From assembly GCA_903895855.1 (NCBI GenBank), contig CAITVN010000194.1, forward strand, positions 18,093-82,092: 64,000 nt of DNA, read 5' to 3'. The first letter of the stretch is position 1. The number at the start of each line of letters is the position of its first letter. Position numbers and translations under genes: made by a program. The notes beneath the pieces are model-generated. The model ran no database searches, was not told where the DNA came from, and saw nothing but the letters and a program-made list of their open reading frames with translations. This stretch comes from Oligoflexia bacterium (GTDB lineage: Bacteria; Bdellovibrionota; UBA1018). Positions 34,748 to 43,924 of the stretch are shown piece after piece.

Positions 34748-36559
34748 ATGGTAGGAAAACAAGCAGTAACGGAAGAGAAAAAAACCTCAGCCGTACCCAA
34801 AAATCAAAACTGGATGAACGACTTTGCTGAAGAATCAGCATCAGTTGACGCAAAAGCTGAAGAGTTTGAAGGCGAAGAGAGCTTCGCTGAATTATTCGAA
34901 GCCTATAATAGTCAGCAAGAAATTAAAGAAGGTGAAGTGGTCGATGGAACCGTCGTTTCTGTCGGACCCGAATACGTCACCGTTGATATCGGTTACAAAT
35001 GCGAAGGCTTAGTGCCTGTGCATGAATTCAAAGATTCACAAGGCGTTGCCCAAGTAAAAGCGGGCGACGTTGTCAGCGTTTACTTAGATCGCATGGAACT
35101 TGAGAATGGCTTCTTGCTTTTGTCAAAAGACAAAGCAGAAATCATTCGTGCTTGGGACGAAATTTCACAAGCCTGCGAAAAAGACCAACTCGTTGAAGGT
35201 TTGGTTATCGCGAAAGTTAAGGGCGGATTGTCAGTTGATATCGGCGTGAAAGCATTCTTGCCAGGTAGCCAGCTCGATACTAAGCCAGTCAAAAATCTTG
35301 ATAAGTACGTTGGAAAACGCCTCAAATTCAAGATCATCAAGTTCAACAAAAAACGTGGAAACATTGTTCTTTCACGTAGAGCCGTGGTTTCTCAAGAGCG
35401 TGAAGCACAGCGAACCGAGACACTAGCCAACCTTCAAGAAGGAATGGTAGTGACCGGTACCGTGAAAAACATCACTGAGTACGGCGCATTCGTAGACTTG
35501 GGCGGTATGGATGGACTTCTGCACATCACCGACATGTCATGGGGCCGCGTGAAGCACCCTAGCGAATTGTTTGCTGTTGGCGACGAGATCAAAGTGAAGA
35601 TCTTGAAGTACGACCGTGAAAAAGAACGAGTTTCATTGGGCTTGAAACAAGTGGCTCCAAACCCATGGGATGAAGTTGAATACAAGTACCTCATTGGTAT
35701 GAAAGTCAAAGGCAAGATCATGAGCCTTAAAGACTACGGCGCTTTCGTTGAGCTTGAAGACGGCATTGAAGGCCTGATTCACGTCAGCGAAATGTCGTGG
35801 ACTGAGCGCGTGAAACACCCATCGAAAATCGTCAACATTGGCGATGAAGTGGAGTGTAAAGTTCTCGAAGTTGATTCGAAACAAAAACGCATCAGCCTGG
35901 GTATGAAGCAACTTCAAGCTAACCCATGGGATGAGCTTGAGCTTAAACACCCAGTGGGCAGCATTATCGAAGAAGGCGAAGTGAAGTCTGTCACCGATTT
36001 CGGTATCTTCATTGATATCGGAATGGGCTTAGACGGTCTTGTTCACGTGAGCGACATCGCTTGGAACAAGAAATTCAATCACCCTTCTGAGAAATACAAG
36101 AAGGGCGACAAGATTCGTTCAGTCGTTCTGGGTATCGACAAAGCGAATGAGAAGTTCTCTTTGGGTATCAAGCAACTTGAGCGCGATCCTTGGGAAAATA
36201 TCAAGTCTCGCTACAGAGTCAGTCAAGCCATCGACGGACCAATCACCAAGATCACTGATTTCGGTGCATTCGTTGAAATCGAAGAAGGCATTGAAGGACT
36301 CATCTACGTTTCAGAGTTGGCAGATCACCGTGTTGAAAAGCCGTCTGACATCGTTAAAGCGGGTGACATGGTTAGAGCTGAGATTCTTTCGATCGAACCG
36401 AAAGAAAGAAGAATTAGCTTGTCGATCAGACAACTCACTCGCACAGAAGAGCGACAAAACTATGAGTCGTATATGGGCGACAAGAACAAGAAAACCTCGA
36501 TGGGAGACGTTTTGGGTGAGAAACTCAAAGCCGCTCTCGGCAAAGGCGAAAAAGAATAG
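34748..36559 (+). CDS. rpsA: 30S ribosomal protein S1
   Basis: This 603-residue protein has six S1 OB-fold repeats, for example GEVVDGTVVSVGPEYVTVDIG, GMVVTGTVKNITEYGAFVDLGG and GMKVKGKIMSLKDYGAFVELEDG, each ending in a HVSEMSW- or HITDMSW-type segment. S1 unfolds mRNA leaders on the 30S subunit. An acidic N-terminal extension of ~45 residues precedes the first repeat. There is only a weak AAGAAAGG upstream, and the gene starts with ATGGTAGG; poor Shine-Dalgarno signals are common for rpsA. It has its own promoter and a strong terminator, so it is monocistronic here. Codon use is visibly more biased than its neighbours, as expected for high expression. Confidence 0.97.
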   Translation: MVGKQAVTEEKKTSAVPKNQNWMNDFAEESASVDAKAEEFEGEESFAELFEAYNSQQEIKEGEVVDGTVVSVGPEYVTVDIGYKCEGLVPVHEFKDSQGVAQVKAGDVVSVYLDRMELENGFLLLSKDKAEIIRAWDEISQACEKDQLVEGLVIAKVKGGLSVDIGVKAFLPGSQLDTKPVKNLDKYVGKRLKFKIIKFNKKRGNIVLSRRAVVSQEREAQRTETLANLQEGMVVTGTVKNITEYGAFVDLGGMDGLLHITDMSWGRVKHPSELFAVGDEIKVKILKYDREKERVSLGLKQVAPNPWDEVEYKYLIGMKVKGKIMSLKDYGAFVELEDGIEGLIHVSEMSWTERVKHPSKIVNIGDEVECKVLEVDSKQKRISLGMKQLQANPWDELELKHPVGSIIEEGEVKSVTDFGIFIDIGMGLDGLVHVSDIAWNKKFNHPSEKYKKGDKIRSVVLGIDKANEKFSLGIKQLERDPWENIKSRYRVSQAIDGPITKITDFGAFVEIEEGIEGLIYVSELADHRVEKPSDIVKAGDMVRAEILSIEPKERRISLSIRQLTRTEERQNYESYMGDKNKKTSMGDVLGEKLKAALGKGEKE

Positions 36560-36603
36560 TGATCGTCTTGCCGCTTAAGCGGTAGAGACTGGTAAAAAAA
36601 TTG

Positions 36604-36640
36604 AAAGGCCCGCGATCTTAAATAAGGTCGCGGGCCTTTT
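36604..36640 (+). terminator. rpsA Rho-independent terminator
   Basis: AAAGGCCCGCGA and TCGCGGGCCTTT pair as a 12-bp GC-rich stem around a short loop, ending in TTTT, 45 bases after the rpsA stop. Confidence 0.92.
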
Positions 36641-36757
36641 GCGTTTAGATAGGCAGGCGTGACCAGTGAAATCTCGTATGGGTGTCGAAGTTTTGACTGG
36701 TTTTTTTGGCCGCTTCGCTGGTTGAGGTATCGACTATAGCCCTAGTCGGAGGCTAGT

Positions 36758-38113
36758 GTGAGGGTAAGCACTTGTGTTCATGCGGTATGGCCGCTAAAAT
36801 CAATAGCTATGGTCACAAATTTGAAGAAGGTGTTGAGTGGAGCTCCCCTGGGAAGAGTTGACTTACTGGGCCCAACTTACGCATTTGGTGCAGGCTGTTT
36901 TTTTGTTTTCGGTCTCATCTACTTGGTTCTTCTAGAAAGCCGCTTCATGCTGGTGTCTAATTTTATTTTCGGCGGCCTGATCTGCGCCATGTGGCACTTG
37001 CAGAAACGGCGAACGTCGCTCACTTTTCGAACACACGTGTTTTTGGCCTTGGTGTACTTGGGGCTTGTGAATGTTGTTTTCCAAATTGGTGTGCATGAAA
37101 TGCCAATGATCTATTGGGGGTTGTCGGTACCCATCGCCGCCGCATTTTTGTGCGACATTAGGGGTATCGTGATTTGGGCTGCGCTAGGGTTTTTATTTTA
37201 CCCCCTAAACTGGGCGCTTAAAGTGGTGGTGTTTCCGGCCGTCGGTATTGATATCACCCATGAACAATGGGACATCTTGCGAATTGCCAACTATAGCGGT
37301 CTTTTGACTTTCTTACTTTATTCATTTTTTTTGTTTAATCAAAAACTCAGCCAGTCACTAGTGAGTCTTGATCGTCGAAAATCAGAACTTGAGGGTTTGC
37401 TTCGAATGATCAGTCATGATTTGGCAACTCCGTCAAATGTTTTGAGGTATCATTCTGAGAGTATAAAAAAGAAAATTTCGAATAGTGATAAATTGGGGCC
37501 CGAAGATTTCAAAAAAATGATCGATTACAGTGAGAAGAATATTCAGATTATCGATAAGATCGATGGCCTTATAAAAGATGTTCGTATTTACGCCAAAGAG
37601 TCGCTCGTTGCAGCGAAAAACAGCGATGTGGGTGCTGATGTGGTGAGTGCGCTACGTGAGGCGGCCGAGTCGGTCGAAAAAGCGTTTGGTGAAAAGAATA
37701 TCAAAATTACAGTTCGCTCAAGTGCACAAGAGCCTCTTTTGGTGGGTGTCTCAAGAGATCGTCTAGGGTTACAGGTTTTTGGCAACCTATTTACGAATGC
37801 CGCAAAGTTCTCAGATTTGGGTGGTTCGGTCGAAGTGATAGTTACCGGCGCTAAGCATGAGGTGATAGTGGCGGTTCAAGATCACGGAGTAGGTATGTCG
37901 GATCGAATGATCGCACAGCTTTTCAATCCTGGTCAGAGCCTATCGACCTCGGGCACGAGTGGCGAAGTGGGTACTGGCTTTGGGCTTCTCATTGTACATG
38001 CCACCTTAGAAAAATGTGGAGCCAGTATTCACGTGAGCAGTCGAGAGAGACAAGTCTCGCCTAAAGATTCTGGAACTTTGGTGACGATGAAATTTCGAAG
38101 AGTCGCTTGCTGA
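36758..38113 (+). CDS. membrane histidine kinase
   Basis: This 451-residue sensor kinase has an N-terminal membrane module of five to six hydrophobic helices (about residues 35-205) and almost no periplasmic loop, resembling a MASE-like or 7TM-type sensor. The DHp motif LRMISHDLATPSN carries the phospho-His. The ATPase domain shows NLFTNAAKFSD, VQDHGVGM and GTGFGLLIV. The start GTG 36758 is preceded by GGAGG at 5 bases, which supports it over ATG 36809. No response regulator is adjacent, so it is an orphan. It ends ~20 bases before a bidirectional terminator. Confidence 0.9.
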   Translation: MRVSTCVHAVWPLKSIAMVTNLKKVLSGAPLGRVDLLGPTYAFGAGCFFVFGLIYLVLLESRFMLVSNFIFGGLICAMWHLQKRRTSLTFRTHVFLALVYLGLVNVVFQIGVHEMPMIYWGLSVPIAAAFLCDIRGIVIWAALGFLFYPLNWALKVVVFPAVGIDITHEQWDILRIANYSGLLTFLLYSFFLFNQKLSQSLVSLDRRKSELEGLLRMISHDLATPSNVLRYHSESIKKKISNSDKLGPEDFKKMIDYSEKNIQIIDKIDGLIKDVRIYAKESLVAAKNSDVGADVVSALREAAESVEKAFGEKNIKITVRSSAQEPLLVGVSRDRLGLQVFGNLFTNAAKFSDLGGSVEVIVTGAKHEVIVAVQDHGVGMSDRMIAQLFNPGQSLSTSGTSGEVGTGFGLLIVHATLEKCGASIHVSSRERQVSPKDSGTLVTMKFRRVAC

Positions 38114-38132
38114 AATAATTTAGTCTTACGTA

Positions 38133-38177
38133 AAAAAAAAGACCAAAAAACTCATGTGGATTTTTGGTCTTTTTTTT
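38133..38177. terminator. bidirectional terminator between kinase and FAS1 genes
   Basis: AAAAAAAAGACCAAAAA and TTTTTGGTCTTTTTTTT pair around an 11-base loop, with A and T tracts on both sides. It can stop the plus-strand kinase and the minus-strand FAS1 transcripts. Confidence 0.85.
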
Positions 38178-38212
38178 AAAATTTCGTATTTGAGATCAAT
38201 TCAGCAAAAAAA

Positions 38213-38791
38213 TTATTTTGCTAACAAAATGCTATCGACGATATAAATGATACCATTTTTGGACTGAATGGCTGCTTTGACTTCAACGCCATCGGCAAAG
38301 AGAATTCCATCTTTGATTTCAATTTTGACTTTTGGTCCATCAACCATATCCATGTCTGACATTCCGTTGAGTACTTTAGGAGGGTAAGCCGGTGCGGCAG
38401 CATGATGCTCCAGAATGCTTCGCAATGTCGCCTTATTCTCGGGTTTTAATAGGTTTTCAACGGTGCCCTTTGGAAGCTTCGCAAACGCAGCGTTGGTGGG
38501 AGCGAATAGAGTGTAGGGGCCGGGGCCTGTGAGGGTTTCAACCAAATCTGCCGCTTTGACTGCGACCACTAAAGTGGTGTGGTCAGGTGACGATACGGCC
38601 ACTTCGACCATGTCTTTGCCTTCGGCTCCGTCGAGTTTGACTACCTTCAGGGCAGTTTCTGAATGTTTGGCTTCGTGTTTGGTTTCACTTGCTGCCGCTT
38701 TTTTTGGGGTAGATGCTTTTTTGTCTGCTGCGTTGGCAAAAGGAAGTGAAAGTGAAATCGCTAATACAATAACTAGATGATGTCGTTTCAT
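38213..38791 (-). CDS. secreted fasciclin (FAS1) domain protein
   Basis: This is an exported protein of ~192 residues. ATG 38791 is chosen because GGAG lies 9 bases before it; the ORF track's ATG 38806 is five codons upstream. A signal peptide ends at FANA. A Lys/Ala-rich linker follows, then one FAS1 domain with the H1-type segment YTLFAPTNAAFAKLP and the later VDGPKVKIEIKDGILFADGVEV and GIIYIVDSILL. FAS1 domains mediate adhesion or protein contacts at the cell surface. It lies beside the cytochrome and nosZ genes, on the same strand as the cytochrome. Whether it belongs to denitrification is not known. Confidence 0.85.
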   Translation of the reverse strand: MKRHHLVIVLAISLSLPFANAADKKASTPKKAAASETKHEAKHSETALKVVKLDGAEGKDMVEVAVSSPDHTTLVVAVKAADLVETLTGPGPYTLFAPTNAAFAKLPKGTVENLLKPENKATLRSILEHHAAAPAYPPKVLNGMSDMDMVDGPKVKIEIKDGILFADGVEVKAAIQSKNGIIYIVDSILLAK

Positions 38792-38827
38792 GTTTATTAT
38801 CTCCATTTAATTTATTAACCCTTTTTT

Positions 38828-38855
38828 CTGAACTTGTAAAAAAGTTCAGTGAACT
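38828..38855. promoter_or_regulatory. overlapping TGAACT palindromes upstream of the FAS1 gene
   Basis: CTGAACTT and AAGTTCAG are inverted around 6 bases (38828-38849), and AGTTCA-G-TGAACT (38843-38855) is a second palindrome sharing the middle half-site. This gives three TGAACT-type half-sites in a row, 37-64 bases before the FAS1 start. They look like an operator cluster, although a hairpin is an alternative. Confidence 0.45.
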
Positions 38856-38899
38856 GGTATTCTTGTGATTCAGAGCTTAACTCGCAGTCTGGGTAGAAA

Positions 38900-39427
38900 T
38901 CATTTCTTTTTCTTTGCGTCCCCGGTTTTTTTCTTTCCGCCGTCGGCCTTTTTCTTGTCGGGATCTACTTTTTGTGGAGGAGTGATGTCTGCTTCACCTT
39001 TTTCATCAGCGTATCTAAAGAATTCTAAGATCTGCCTAGCTTCATCTTGTGAGACGTTTTGAAAAGTCATTGGCACCAAATAAGTCCCAAATAACTCAAT
39101 TGCTGTTTCATCGGTTTGTATCATTTCAGCTGGGTGAAGAATCATGTTCATGATCCATTCTGGTTTTCGGCGTTTGGTCACATCTTTGAGTGCGGGGCCG
39201 ACATAACGTTCTTCTCTCTTGTGACAAGCTGAGCATTTTGCGACAAAAACGGCTCTGCCGACTTTGGCGAGATCCTGAGACAGGGCTTCGAGTTTGACCT
39301 CTTTAATGAGCTCAACTGCCTTTTCGTCGGCGACGGCGCTATTCAAAATAGTGACAGGAATGACAAAATTAGCAAAAGAAAACAATATGACTAATATCAT
39401 ATTATTGGTTTTAATTGACTTCGACAT
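38900..39427 (-). CDS. exported monohaem c-type cytochrome (Nos-associated)
   Basis: This ~175-residue periplasmic cytochrome c is divergent from nosZ across a 110-base promoter region. ATG 39427 is preferred (GGAG 8 bases before it); the track starts six codons earlier. The signal or anchor segment is MILVILFSFANFVIPVTIL. The haem site is CSACH, preceded by AVFVAKC, and the axial Met is probably in YLVPMTFQNVS. The C-terminus is a Lys-rich tail (KKADGGKKKTGDAKKKK). Clade II nos clusters normally encode small c cytochromes (NosC1/NosC2) that feed electrons to N2O reductase, and position and type fit that role. Confidence 0.82.
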   Translation of the reverse strand: MSKSIKTNNMILVILFSFANFVIPVTILNSAVADEKAVELIKEVKLEALSQDLAKVGRAVFVAKCSACHKREERYVGPALKDVTKRRKPEWIMNMILHPAEMIQTDETAIELFGTYLVPMTFQNVSQDEARQILEFFRYADEKGEADITPPQKVDPDKKKADGGKKKTGDAKKKK

Positions 39428-39537
39428 GACGGAGCTCCTCTTCATTAAGATTCTGATTTTCTCACAACAATGACTGAGATATCTCTAGTTTTTCGATAAG
39501 TTAAACGATATCTATTTTGTAACCGGAGGTCAAAAAA

Positions 39538-41517
39538 ATGTTTACGTCTTTGAAAAAGAAATTGTTGGTATCGATTTTTGTTGGTTTGGTCGTGAGTGGT
39601 AGTTTGGTATTATTACAGAAAAACAGTTTAGCTGAGGCGCCGAAGGCGGCGATCGCTTCTAACGCTGCAGAAAAAGTTTATGTTGCTCCAGGCAAGTATG
39701 ATGAGTTTTACGCTTTCTTGTCGGGTGGCTTTAGTGGGCAAGTTTCAGTTTACGGAATGCCGTCAGGTCGCTTGTTGAAAGTGATTCCAGTGTTCGCAGT
39801 GAATCCTGAAAATTCTTATGGTTTTTCTGAAGAGTCTAAGCCGATGTTAGAAACATCGCACGGATTCGTACCCTGGGATGATTCGCATCACCCTTGGCTA
39901 TCGCAGACAGCGGGTCAAGATGACGGCCGTTGGTTGTTTATCAATGCGAATAACACCCCTCGTATTGCGCGAATTGATCTGACCACATTTAAGACGGTTG
40001 AGATCTTAGAAATTCCTAATTCGGGCGGCAATCACGGTTCACCGTTCGGTACCATGAATACCGATTATCTGGTGGCATCAACTCGTTTTGCTGTACCGAT
40101 TCCACAAAAAGATGTTCCTTTAAAAGACGTCAAAGAATTTAAGGGCTCGATTAGCTTCATTAAGGTTGACAAAAAGTCAGGCGAAATGAGTGTTGCTTTT
40201 CAAGTGATGGTTCCTGGCATCGACTATGACCTTGCTCATTGCGGCAAAGGGCCGTCTGATGGTTGGTGTTTTTTCACCAGTTACAACTCAGAAAAAGCTC
40301 ATACTCTGATTGAAGTGAATGCCTCAAAGAATGACAAAGACTTCTTGGCTGCTGTTAATTGGAAAGCACTTGAAGCTTGTGTGGCTGGCGGCAAAGCCAA
40401 AGACGTTAAGGCAAATTTTGTTCACAACGTTTATAGTGATGAAGTTCACAGTGCGAAAACCACCCGCTTGAATACCGTCAAAACTTTAGATTTACTCAGT
40501 TGCCCGGGTTCAGTTTACTACATTCCCATTGCTAAGTCGCCGCATGGTTCTGATGTTGACCCAACCGGTGAGTACATCATTGGTGGTGGTAAGTTGGCTT
40601 CTCAGATTACCGCTTATTCTTTTGCAAAGCTTCAAGAAGCGATTAAGGCAAAGAAAGTGGTCGGTGAGTTTGAGGGAGTACCCATTCTTGATTACGCTTC
40701 AGTGATGGCCGGCGAAGTGAAAAAACCGTGTCTAGGACCTCTGCACACCGAGTTTGATGGTAAAGGGTTTGGTTACACTTCCTGTTTCGTCAGTTCAGAA
40801 GTGGTTAAATGGAAACTCGGAACTTGGGAAGTTGTTGGTCACATGCCTACTTACTATTCTTTGGGTCACTTGATGATTCCAGGTGGTAATACGATGAAGC
40901 CATGGGGCAAGTATGTGTTCGCGATGAACAAGATCACTAAAGATCGATATTTGCCAACCGGTCCAGAGTTGAATCAGTCGGCTCAGCTGATTGATATTTC
41001 GGGCGACAAGATGGAAATGTTGCTCGATTTTCCGACGATTGGTGAGCCTCACTACGCTCAAGGTATCGCTGCTGATTTAGTGAAAAAGAATCAAAAGCGA
41101 ATCTACAAACTTGAAGACAATAAGCACAAGTATGCCGTGAAGAATGAAGAAGAAGGTAAGGTAGTTCGTGAAGGTAAGAGCGTTCATGTTTACATGGCTT
41201 CAATCAGATCACACTTTACCCCAGATAATATCGAAGGGCTAAAAGTGGGCGACGATGTCTTCTTTCACGTCACAAATCTAGAACAAGATTGGGATATTCC
41301 ACACGGGTTTTCGATCTTGGGCGCAAACACAGCAGAACTGTTGATCATGCCGGGTGAGACGATGACCTACAAGTGGTCACCAAAAGCCGCTGGCGTTTAT
41401 CCGTTCTACTGTACTGACTTCTGCTCTGCGCTTCATCAAGAAATGCAAGGGTATTTGCGAGTATCAGCGGCCGGCTCAAAAACGCCGATCAAGTTTGGTA
41501 CAGGTAAAGATCTGTAG
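39538..41517 (+). CDS. nosZ: nitrous oxide reductase, clade II (Sec-dependent)
   Basis: This is a 659-residue periplasmic copper enzyme reducing N2O to N2. The signal peptide (MFTSLKKKLLVSIFVGLVV) has a KKK n-region and no twin arginine, which marks the Sec-exported clade II (atypical) type. The beta-propeller domain carries the CuZ histidine ligand segments (for example SPHGSDVDPTG). The C-terminal cupredoxin domain has the CuA motif YCTDFCSALHQEM (Cys-x3-Cys-x3-His-x2-Met). GGAGG lies 8 bases before the ATG. It heads a tightly packed plus-strand operon (NosB-like, nosL, nosD, nosF, nosY). No nosR is present, as is usual for clade II. All visible metal ligands are intact, so it is probably functional. 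Confidence 0.96.
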   Translation: MFTSLKKKLLVSIFVGLVVSGSLVLLQKNSLAEAPKAAIASNAAEKVYVAPGKYDEFYAFLSGGFSGQVSVYGMPSGRLLKVIPVFAVNPENSYGFSEESKPMLETSHGFVPWDDSHHPWLSQTAGQDDGRWLFINANNTPRIARIDLTTFKTVEILEIPNSGGNHGSPFGTMNTDYLVASTRFAVPIPQKDVPLKDVKEFKGSISFIKVDKKSGEMSVAFQVMVPGIDYDLAHCGKGPSDGWCFFTSYNSEKAHTLIEVNASKNDKDFLAAVNWKALEACVAGGKAKDVKANFVHNVYSDEVHSAKTTRLNTVKTLDLLSCPGSVYYIPIAKSPHGSDVDPTGEYIIGGGKLASQITAYSFAKLQEAIKAKKVVGEFEGVPILDYASVMAGEVKKPCLGPLHTEFDGKGFGYTSCFVSSEVVKWKLGTWEVVGHMPTYYSLGHLMIPGGNTMKPWGKYVFAMNKITKDRYLPTGPELNQSAQLIDISGDKMEMLLDFPTIGEPHYAQGIAADLVKKNQKRIYKLEDNKHKYAVKNEEEGKVVREGKSVHVYMASIRSHFTPDNIEGLKVGDDVFFHVTNLEQDWDIPHGFSILGANTAELLIMPGETMTYKWSPKAAGVYPFYCTDFCSALHQEMQGYLRVSAAGSKTPIKFGTGKDL

Positions 41518-41563
41518 TTTGCAGTTGTTTAGTCGTTTCAGTTAAAAAAAAGGAGAGGTTACC

Positions 41564-42208
41564 GTGTTTCAATCTTTGATGAGTAGGGCCAGTACGCCAT
41601 CGAGGGTTATGATCACTGTAGCCTCTCTTTTGTTTTTGATTACCTTTATTGCGCCGCTTTGGGAGATCAGTTTATCGGCTCCGCAGTATCCAGAAGGTTT
41701 GAGTATGCAAATCTGGGCTTCGAAATTTACCGGTGATGTGTCGACCATCAATATCTTGAATCATTACATCGGCATGGCGCCCATCACGGCTGATAAGTTT
41801 CCTGAATTTCAGATTTTCCCTAAAGTTTTTGGCGCATTTCTGGTCTTGGGGTTATTGGTAGCCGGAATTGGCCGAAAGGCCTTGTCTGCCCTCTATGCTC
41901 TTTTGGTCGTGTGCTTTTCATTTATGGCACTTTATGATTTTTACCAGTGGGAATACAATTTTGGTCACAACCTGAACCCTGATGCGGCAATCAAGATGGA
42001 CGATATGGTTTATCAGCCACCTCTCATTGGCGAAAAAGTTTTTTTAAATATTTCTGCCTCTTCGTGGCCTGACATTGGCGGCATTGCATTTGTGCTTGCT
42101 ATCGTTCTGATCTTGATCGCTGTGGTCTGGGATTTTGGGGGCTTTTCTCGATTTAAGAACCTCAAAAACTTTAGGAAGCGTAGAGAAAGTCATGTGGCTT
42201 CGATTTAG
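41564..42208 (+). CDS. NosB-like four-helix membrane protein
   Basis: This is a 214-residue integral membrane protein with four hydrophobic helices: VMITVASLLFLITFIAPLW, VFGAFLVLGLLVAGIG, ALSALYALLVVCFSFMALYDF and IGGIAFVLAIVLILIAVVW. A loop after helix 1 reads SAPQYPEGLSMQIW...INILNHYIGM and carries His, Met and Tyr. The position directly after nosZ is that of nosB in clade II clusters, which is why it is called NosB-like. Its biochemical role is not established; copper or quinol chemistry has been proposed for the family. Start GTG 41564 has AAAGGAGAGG upstream. The end overlaps nosL by 17 bases. Confidence 0.8.
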   Translation: MFQSLMSRASTPSRVMITVASLLFLITFIAPLWEISLSAPQYPEGLSMQIWASKFTGDVSTINILNHYIGMAPITADKFPEFQIFPKVFGAFLVLGLLVAGIGRKALSALYALLVVCFSFMALYDFYQWEYNFGHNLNPDAAIKMDDMVYQPPLIGEKVFLNISASSWPDIGGIAFVLAIVLILIAVVWDFGGFSRFKNLKNFRKRRESHVASI

Positions 42209-42644
42209 TGCACTTCTGCTATTTTCTTTTGAGTTAGCATTTTTGACCGGATGTTTTTCAAAAAAACCAGAACCCATTGATTTTGGAGCCGATTCTTGCC
42301 AGAACTGCAAAATGGTGATTACTGACCGGCGTTTTGGTGGAGAGATTGTCTCGGCCAAGGGCAAGATTTATCAATTTGATGCCCTTGAGTGTCTGCATCA
42401 GTTTCAGCTTGAGCACAGTGACTTGGTCGGCGTTCAGTCGGGTGCAAAAGTGTATGTCATCGATTCATCAAAAAACGGCGAACTCATTTTGGCCGAAGAC
42501 GCTCAATTTAGAGTTGAGACCAAACTCAGAAGTCCGATGGGGCAGGCGATTTATGCCGTACCTAAGTCAAGGGTGTTGTCGACAACCGAACCGGTTTTTA
42601 GTTGGTTAGATATTCAGACAAAGTTGGAGCGTCCTTCGCGGTGA
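42192..42644 (+). CDS. nosL: NosL copper-binding lipoprotein
   Basis: This is a ~150-residue outer or periplasmic lipoprotein that delivers Cu(I) to apo-NosZ. The track ORF starts at 42135, but the lipoprotein signal (MWLRFSALLLFSFELAFLTGC) fixes the start at ATG 42192, inside the end of the preceding gene. The metal motif SCQNCKMVITDRRFGGEI is typical of NosL, and FDALECLHQF also matches the family. The 3' end overlaps the nosD GTG by 4 bases. Confidence 0.93.
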   Translation: MWLRFSALLLFSFELAFLTGCFSKKPEPIDFGADSCQNCKMVITDRRFGGEIVSAKGKIYQFDALECLHQFQLEHSDLVGVQSGAKVYVIDSSKNGELILAEDAQFRVETKLRSPMGQAIYAVPKSRVLSTTEPVFSWLDIQTKLERPSR

Positions 42645-43924
42645 AAATTCTTATTTGGGTGGCCGCATGGGTTGGGGTTTTGGGTACCTCGTTGTCACAA
42701 GCCTCGAGTGGTGGGCCGCAGACCATTCGGGTGTGCCCGAGTTGCGTAGAAACTTCAATTCGTAAAGCCATTGATGGGGCTCGTGCTGGCGCGGTTATTC
42801 AAGTGAGCAGCGGTACCTACCAAGAAGAAGCCATCGTGATCCAGAAGTCGATCAAGCTAATGGGTGAAGACACAGGGGCGGGTTTGCCTGTGATCGATGG
42901 TCAGAAGAAAGTGGCGCCAATCACGATTATAAAAACTGACCAGGTTGAAATTTCTGGTTTCGTCATCAAAGACACCGGGTCTAGCTATGTCGAAGATGTG
43001 GCCGCAATCAAAGTCATCGATTCTAAAAACTGCCTCATTCGGCACAACCGGTTTGAGAATACGACGTTCGGAATCTACTTGCAGCGGGCTGTAGACTGCA
43101 CGCTCGATGACAACGAGTTGCGAGGGCAGGCAAAAGACGAGTCGAGCGGCGGTAACGGCATTCACATCTGGTCAGGGTCGGGTCACACGGTCGATAACAA
43201 TCGCGTTTCAGGCCATCGCGATGGCATTTACTTAGAATTTGTTTCACACGCAAAAATTCTGAGAAATGATGTGCGAAAGAATCTGCGCTACGGTTTGCAT
43301 TTCATGCAGTCGAGTGACGCTGATTATTTTTCAAATTACTTTAGCGAAAATGGGTCGGGTGTAGCGGTCATGTATTCGAAAAAAATTCAAATGCGCGATA
43401 ATCACTTTGTGTTGAGTTCTGGTCAGTCGTCTTATGGTTTACTTCTGAAAGAAATTCACGATTCAGTCATTGAAAATAATGAGTTTTCTCAAAACACGGT
43501 CGCGATATTCATGGAAGGCTCAAACCGCTCGAAATTTCGGAGTAACCGAGTAGTGGGCAGTGGTTGGGCGCTTCGAATCATGGGTGACTGTGAAGGAAAT
43601 GAATTTGAGAAGAATGATTTCATTCAAAATGCGTTTGATGTGACGACCAATTCGAGCCAAAGTGCCAATCTCTTTAAAGGTAACTATTGGAGTCATTATT
43701 CAGGATACGATCTTGACCGAAATGGCGTGGGCGACGTGCCTTACCGGCCCGTCAGTCTTTCTTCGGTGGTCTTAGAGCAAATCGATTCGTCTTATGTGTT
43801 GCTCAATAGTTTTTTATTCAGCGTTTTAGATCAAGTTGAGCGGGCGCTTCCTTCAATGACGCCTGAGCCCTTGAAAGACGAAGAGCCAGCGATGGCCCAA
43901 TTTGGGGCGGGGGTACGAAAGTGA
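42641..43924 (+). CDS. nosD: NosD periplasmic beta-helix protein
   Basis: This is a ~427-residue right-handed beta-helix (CASH/NosD) protein that works with the NosFY ABC transporter in maturing the CuZ centre. The GTG 42641 start overlaps the nosL stop (GTGA) and gives a clean signal peptide (KILIWVAAWVGVLGTSLSQA); the longer ORF-track start at 42602 is rejected. Repeating turns such as NCLIRHNRFENTTFGIYLQ and DCTLDDNELRG run through the body. It ends NGVGDVPYRPV followed by a variable tail, typical for NosD. The 4-base overlap with nosF indicates translational coupling. Confidence 0.94.
   Translation: MKILIWVAAWVGVLGTSLSQASSGGPQTIRVCPSCVETSIRKAIDGARAGAVIQVSSGTYQEEAIVIQKSIKLMGEDTGAGLPVIDGQKKVAPITIIKTDQVEISGFVIKDTGSSYVEDVAAIKVIDSKNCLIRHNRFENTTFGIYLQRAVDCTLDDNELRGQAKDESSGGNGIHIWSGSGHTVDNNRVSGHRDGIYLEFVSHAKILRNDVRKNLRYGLHFMQSSDADYFSNYFSENGSGVAVMYSKKIQMRDNHFVLSSGQSSYGLLLKEIHDSVIENNEFSQNTVAIFMEGSNRSKFRSNRVVGSGWALRIMGDCEGNEFEKNDFIQNAFDVTTNSSQSANLFKGNYWSHYSGYDLDRNGVGDVPYRPVSLSSVVLEQIDSSYVLLNSFLFSVLDQVERALPSMTPEPLKDEEPAMAQFGAGVRK

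Noticed and set aside
39428-39537. FNR/CRP-type box between the cytochrome gene and nosZ
   Set aside because: No TTGAT-N4-ATCAA-like sequence is found. Only a GAGATATCTC palindrome occurs, which is too short to assign.
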